This document shows, in pieces, positions 60,699-64,000 of a stretch of 64,000 nt of DNA. The position numbers and the translations under genes are program-made. How positions within the stretch are numbered: position 1 is the stretch's first letter; each line of letters begins with the position of its first letter. The notes under the pieces were generated by a model. The model searched no databases, had not been told where the DNA came from, and worked only from the letters and a program-made list of their open reading frames with translations. The DNA is from Clostridiaceae bacterium. Its GTDB lineage: Bacteria; Bacillota; Clostridia; Lachnospirales; Lachnospiraceae. The stretch spans positions 1 to 64,000 of the forward strand of contig CAJSZV010000018.1 of assembly GCA_910574345.1 (NCBI GenBank), in the 5' to 3' direction.

Positions 60699-62144
60699 AT
60701 GTTAAAGGAATATTTGAAAGAAATTGACAGGAAACAGGAAAAGTTATGTGGTCTCAGCGACAGGATCTGGGATTGTCCGGAGACGGCTTTTGGGGAGTTT
60801 AAGTCAGAGGCGGCTCTCCTTGAATTCTTTAAGAGCGAGGGTTTTGAGGTAAAGGAAAAGGTCTATGGTGTGGAGACGGCCTTTACGGCGGAATACGGCA
60901 GCGGTTCGCCCAGAATCGGCATCCTGGGTGAGTTCGATGCCCTTTCCGGTCTCAGCCAGATGGCGGGAGTCGTGGAAAAACAGGCGGCGCAGCCAGGGGC
61001 CTGCGGTCATGGATGCGGCCACAATCTTCTGGGGGCAGGGGCAGCAGCGGCAGCTTTGGCTGTCAAAAAGTATCTGGAAGACGGTCATATGGGAACCGTG
61101 ATTTATTACGGGTGTCCGGGTGAAGAAGGCGGTTCGGGGAAGGCATTTATGGCAAAAGAAGGGGCATTTCAGGATCTGGACGGGGCTTTGACCTGGCATC
61201 CGGCCACAGTCAATGAAGTGAACAAGGACAGTTCTCTTGCCAATTTCCAGATTTTGTATCAGTTTCATGGAACCAGCGCCCATGCCGCCGGGTGCCCGGA
61301 GATGGGAAGGAGTGCTCTTGACGCCCTGGAACTGATGAATATCGGCTGTAATTTCCTGAGGGAGCACATGATGGATGCGGCCCGGGTGCACTATGCCATC
61401 ACGGATACAGGCGGATATTCTCCCAACGTGGTTCAGGATCAGGCAAAGGCCATCTACCTGATTCGGGCTCCCAAGGTGGGGCAGGCCTATGATCTCATGG
61501 AGCGGGTTCACAAGATCGCTAAAGGAGCAGCGCTGATGACGGAGACCCAGGAGGAACATGAATTCATTAAGTCCTGCGCCAATGTGGTGTCCAACCGGGT
61601 GCTGGAGAAGGTGCTCTACGAGGCGATGAAAGAGGTAGGAGTTCCTGTCTATACGGAGGAGGAATATGATCTGGCGGCTTCCTATACGGCTACGGTTCCC
61701 CAGGCCGGAAGCCAGACTTATGAAAAAATCATAGCCGACCATATGATTCCCGAACATGTGAAATTTCTTAGAGAGAAGAGAAAGAGCCGTTTTTATGATT
61801 TTATCATTCCCTACGAGGAGATTCATCAGATATCATCAGGCGGAGGCTCTACGGATGTGGGAGATGTAAGTTGGATGTGTCCAACGGCTCAGATTAACGC
61901 TGCCACCTGGGCGCCGGGAACGCCGGGCCATTCCTGGCAGGCCGTAGCTCAGGGCAAATCTTCCACAGCCCACAAGGGAATGCTGTATGCGGGAAAGAGC
62001 ATTGCCCTGGCTGCCATGATGCTTATGGAACAGCCAGAACTCTTGAAGGAGGCCAGGGCGGAATTTGACCAGGAATTTGAGGGTCAGAAGTATATCCCCA
62101 TTCCTGAGGAAGTAAAGCCCAGGGCCATGAATCAGATTGGGTAG
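60699..62144 (+). CDS. M20 family amidohydrolase, AbgB-like
   Basis: A 481-residue metal-dependent hydrolase. Metal-site pieces: ACGHGCGHNLLG, GCPGEEGGSGK, TWHPATVN and GTPGHSWQAVAQG. The lid domain has GTSAHAAGCPEMGRSALDA. It fits the p-aminobenzoyl-glutamate hydrolase B/AbgB group, though the substrate is not certain. Of three Met codons (60687, 60696, 60699) the last has GGAGG at five bases. It precedes sbcD by 47 bases. Confidence 0.85.
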   Translation: MLKEYLKEIDRKQEKLCGLSDRIWDCPETAFGEFKSEAALLEFFKSEGFEVKEKVYGVETAFTAEYGSGSPRIGILGEFDALSGLSQMAGVVEKQAAQPGACGHGCGHNLLGAGAAAAALAVKKYLEDGHMGTVIYYGCPGEEGGSGKAFMAKEGAFQDLDGALTWHPATVNEVNKDSSLANFQILYQFHGTSAHAAGCPEMGRSALDALELMNIGCNFLREHMMDAARVHYAITDTGGYSPNVVQDQAKAIYLIRAPKVGQAYDLMERVHKIAKGAALMTETQEEHEFIKSCANVVSNRVLEKVLYEAMKEVGVPVYTEEEYDLAASYTATVPQAGSQTYEKIIADHMIPEHVKFLREKRKSRFYDFIIPYEEIHQISSGGGSTDVGDVSWMCPTAQINAATWAPGTPGHSWQAVAQGKSSTAHKGMLYAGKSIALAAMMLMEQPELLKEARAEFDQEFEGQKYIPIPEEVKPRAMNQIG

Positions 62145-62154
62145 AGGAAAATAT

Positions 62155-62189
62155 AAAGGAGGGCCAAAATACAAAGGAGGGTCAAAAAT
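62155..62189 (+). repeat. Tandem ribosome binding sites before sbcD
   Basis: Seen: AAAGGAGGGCCAAAAT (62155-62170) and AAAGGAGGGTCAAAAAT (62173-62189) in tandem, differing by one base and one inserted A. The ATG is at 62192. The second copy has the AGGAGG nearer the start; the first would be a stand-by site. Confidence 0.7.
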
Positions 62190-62191
62190 CC

Positions 62192-63343
62192 ATGAAGTTT
62201 TTTCATCTGTCAGATCTGCATATCGGTTTAAAACTTATGAACCGGGATCTTCGGAAGGACCAGGAATATATCCTAAGTCAGATCGTAGATATGGCGGCAA
62301 AGGAGATGCCGGATGCAGTGGTCATAGCAGGGGATATCTACGACAAGGCGGTCCCTTCTGCCGAGGCAGTGGAAGTATTTGACAGCTTTATCACGGACCT
62401 GACATCGGCGCTGCCGGAAGCGGCCATTATGATGATCAGCGGCAATCATGACAGCGGCCCCAGAGTGGATTGTTTCAGGAATATACTTTCCAGACAGAAC
62501 CTTCATATGATCGGCATGCCGCCTAAGACAAAAGAAGAATTCATAGAGAAAGTAGTACTGGAAGATGAATATGGGAAAGTGAATTTTTATCTTCTTCCTT
62601 CTGTGCGCCCTTCCATGGTCAGGGAGATCGCAGGCACAGATGAAAACGGCAGTAACCTTTCCTATGACAAAACCATACACAAACTCATAGAACGGGAACA
62701 GATTCATAACAATCAGAGAAATGTTCTCGTCAGCCATCAGTTTTACATTCCCTGGGGCGGCTTAGCCGAAGAGGTGGAGCGGATGGATTCGGAAATCCGC
62801 ACAGTAGGCAATATTGACCAGGTGTCCGCCGATGTTCTGGAGCCCTTTGATTACGCGGCATTGGGTCATATCCATAAACCCATGAGAGTGGGAAAGGAAC
62901 AGTTTCGTTACTGCGGGACTCCCCTGGCCTGCTCCGTCAGCGAAGCGGGGCAGGAAAAAGGAATCCTTATGGCGGAACTTAAGGAGAAGGGGGAAAAAGT
63001 CTGTATTACGGTGCTGCCTTTAAAGCCCCTGCGCCAAGTGCGTGTCATAAAGGGAGGGCTGGAGGAAGTGCTTTATCAGGCCTGCGATGATTATGTGACG
63101 GTGATATTGACGGATAAGGAAGACCTGGATGTTCTGGATATGCAGGATCGGTTAAGGCTGGCATTTCCCTTTCTCCTGGAGATACGGAGGGAATATGTGA
63201 GAAAGGCGGATTATGCCAAAGAGATGAAGGCGGAAGAGGATTTGGATCCATTTGAACTGTGCTGCCGGTTTTTGAAAGATTCCGATGATGAGGAGAAAGA
63301 GATTTTAAGAGATGTGATTCACGCGGTTTTGGGGGTGAAATAA
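62192..63343 (+). CDS. sbcD: Exonuclease SbcD
   Basis: A 383-residue metallophosphoesterase (Mre11-type) that with SbcC cuts hairpins and protein-blocked DNA ends. Metal motifs in order: DLHIG (8-12), GDIYD, SGNHD, VSHQFY and GHIHKP. Length and order are usual. Two bases after its stop codon sbcC begins, so both are translated together. Confidence 0.95.
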   Translation: MKFFHLSDLHIGLKLMNRDLRKDQEYILSQIVDMAAKEMPDAVVIAGDIYDKAVPSAEAVEVFDSFITDLTSALPEAAIMMISGNHDSGPRVDCFRNILSRQNLHMIGMPPKTKEEFIEKVVLEDEYGKVNFYLLPSVRPSMVREIAGTDENGSNLSYDKTIHKLIEREQIHNNQRNVLVSHQFYIPWGGLAEEVERMDSEIRTVGNIDQVSADVLEPFDYAALGHIHKPMRVGKEQFRYCGTPLACSVSEAGQEKGILMAELKEKGEKVCITVLPLKPLRQVRVIKGGLEEVLYQACDDYVTVILTDKEDLDVLDMQDRLRLAFPFLLEIRREYVRKADYAKEMKAEEDLDPFELCCRFLKDSDDEEKEILRDVIHAVLGVK

Positions 63344-63344
63344 C

Positions 63345-64000
63345 ATGAGACCTTTAGTATTGACCATGGAGGCATTCGGTTCTTACGGGCAGCGCACCGT
63401 CATTGATTTTCAAAAACCTGACCAGAATCTTTTCCTGATTACCGGCGATACGGGGGCGGGAAAGACCACTATCTTTGACGCCATGGTCTTTGCTCTGTTC
63501 GGGGAGGCAAGTTCCTCCGTCAACAAAAAAGACGGAGCAGAGCTGCAGAGCCAGTATGTGGGCCTTGAGGCAAAACCTTTTGTGGAGTTAACATTTGCCG
63601 AGGGAAATGGTTCGGATCTGTGTACATACAGAGTGCGGAGAGTACCGAGACATCAGCGTCCTTTGAAAAAGGGAGTGGGGATAAAAGAGGAGAGCGAATC
63701 CGTTTCCCTGATCATGCCTGACGGGTCCGAGTATCCGCCAAAAGAGACGGACAAGAAACTGGAGGAGATCATAGGTCTTAATAAGAATCAGTTTATGCAG
63801 GTGGCTATGATTGCCCAGGGAGAGTTTATGGAACTTTTGAGGGCAAAATCCGATGACAAGAAAAAGATTTTCCGGAAGCTGTTTAAGACAGAACTTTTCC
63901 AGGGGATTGCCGACGAGCTGGGCAGACGGAAGAAGGACAGGGAGAAAGAGATTGCGGCCCTTCGGACCGTATGTCAGACGGAAGCGTCCCATATCCTGAT
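63345..64000 (+). CDS. sbcC: Exonuclease SbcC, N-terminal part (runs off the window)
   Basis: The first 218 codons of the Rad50-like ATPase partner of SbcD. The opening PLVLTMEAFGSYGQRTVIDF and Walker A GDTGAGKTTIFD (about 33-44), plus the QFMQVAMIAQGEF segment (Q-loop), are clear. The coiled coil has just begun (KDREKEIAALRT). The gene continues past 64000, so it is partial here. Confidence 0.95.
   Translation, partial: MRPLVLTMEAFGSYGQRTVIDFQKPDQNLFLITGDTGAGKTTIFDAMVFALFGEASSSVNKKDGAELQSQYVGLEAKPFVELTFAEGNGSDLCTYRVRRVPRHQRPLKKGVGIKEESESVSLIMPDGSEYPPKETDKKLEEIIGLNKNQFMQVAMIAQGEFMELLRAKSDDKKKIFRKLFKTELFQGIADELGRRKKDREKEIAALRTVCQTEASHIL

Noticed and set aside
60804-61826. 340-codon minus-strand reading opposite the M20 gene
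   Set aside because: Long only because of codon bias of the opposite strand; the plus-strand protein has all metal-site motifs.

Overview
The window reads as a chromosome segment of a gut-type Clostridia, most likely Lachnospiraceae. This is inferred from strong AGGAGG ribosome binding sites, sigma-A promoters (TTGACA/TATAAT), and the gene set: 2-oxoacid:ferredoxin oxidoreductase with butyrate kinase, bile salt hydrolase, many MATE and ABC exporters, and LysR/IclR/GntR/TetR regulators. Most of it is host-like DNA of middling GC. Three parts look acquired: a phage- or ICE-like module at the left (1-8.9 kb), an AT-rich four-gene island (20.8-25.8 kb), and an IS1634-type insertion sequence (33.6-35.6 kb).

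Left module (114-8898, all + strand): about 18 tightly packed small genes, many joined by ATGA overlaps. They include a DUF3846/DpnD-PcfM-like protein, an HNH protein, a possibly split GPARY/W-rich protein, a ParB-like protein, a helix-hairpin-helix protein, a Dam-type adenine methylase, a YopX-like protein and an acidic lipoprotein. The junction with chromosomal DNA should lie between 8899 and 9018, where an inverted repeat sits just before rluF.

Host block 1 (9019-20586): rluF, NAD-dependent ligA, metA (the acetyl-CoA type by its Glu111), an EamA transporter, a MATE exporter, and a hexuronate operon (uxuA, uxuB, a GntR regulator and an ABM monooxygenase) behind a 28-bp palindromic operator that covers the promoter -35. 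A divergent GH1 6-phospho-beta-glucosidase follows.

Island (20814-25829): a soluble protein with two GHKL ATPase domains and a histidine-kinase-like core, a stand-alone receiver protein, an HNH endonuclease, and an Eco57I-like N6-adenine methylase, all in one transcription unit. I read this as a candidate undescribed restriction-modification or defence system under two-component-like control. It runs with a 1-base overlap into an asymmetric heterodimeric ABC exporter.

Middle (29460-45435): a solute-binding lipoprotein translationally coupled to a hybrid histidine kinase; the IS with 84-bp direct repeats that duplicate the kinase promoter; a bile salt hydrolase; then a nine-gene leftward operon. 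That operon holds a 2-hydroxycarboxylate transporter, two conserved unknown redox proteins, a four-subunit 2-oxoacid:ferredoxin oxidoreductase, butyrate kinase and phosphate butyryltransferase. It forms a complete path from 2-oxoacid to acyl-CoA to acyl-phosphate to ATP, controlled by a divergent IclR protein with twin operators.

Right part (45654-64000): a two-component system plus a lipoprotein gene that share an operator, a LysR gene, a MATE gene, a TetR gene that diverges from a ferredoxin/AEC-transporter/GH31 operon over a fully symmetric promoter-operator, a GNAT gene, a decayed AlbA-type ATPase pseudogene, two domain fusions (UPF0158-NUDIX and MmcQ/YjbR-EVE), an M20 peptidase, and sbcD with the start of sbcC, which runs off the window. 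No tRNA, rRNA or CRISPR array was seen.
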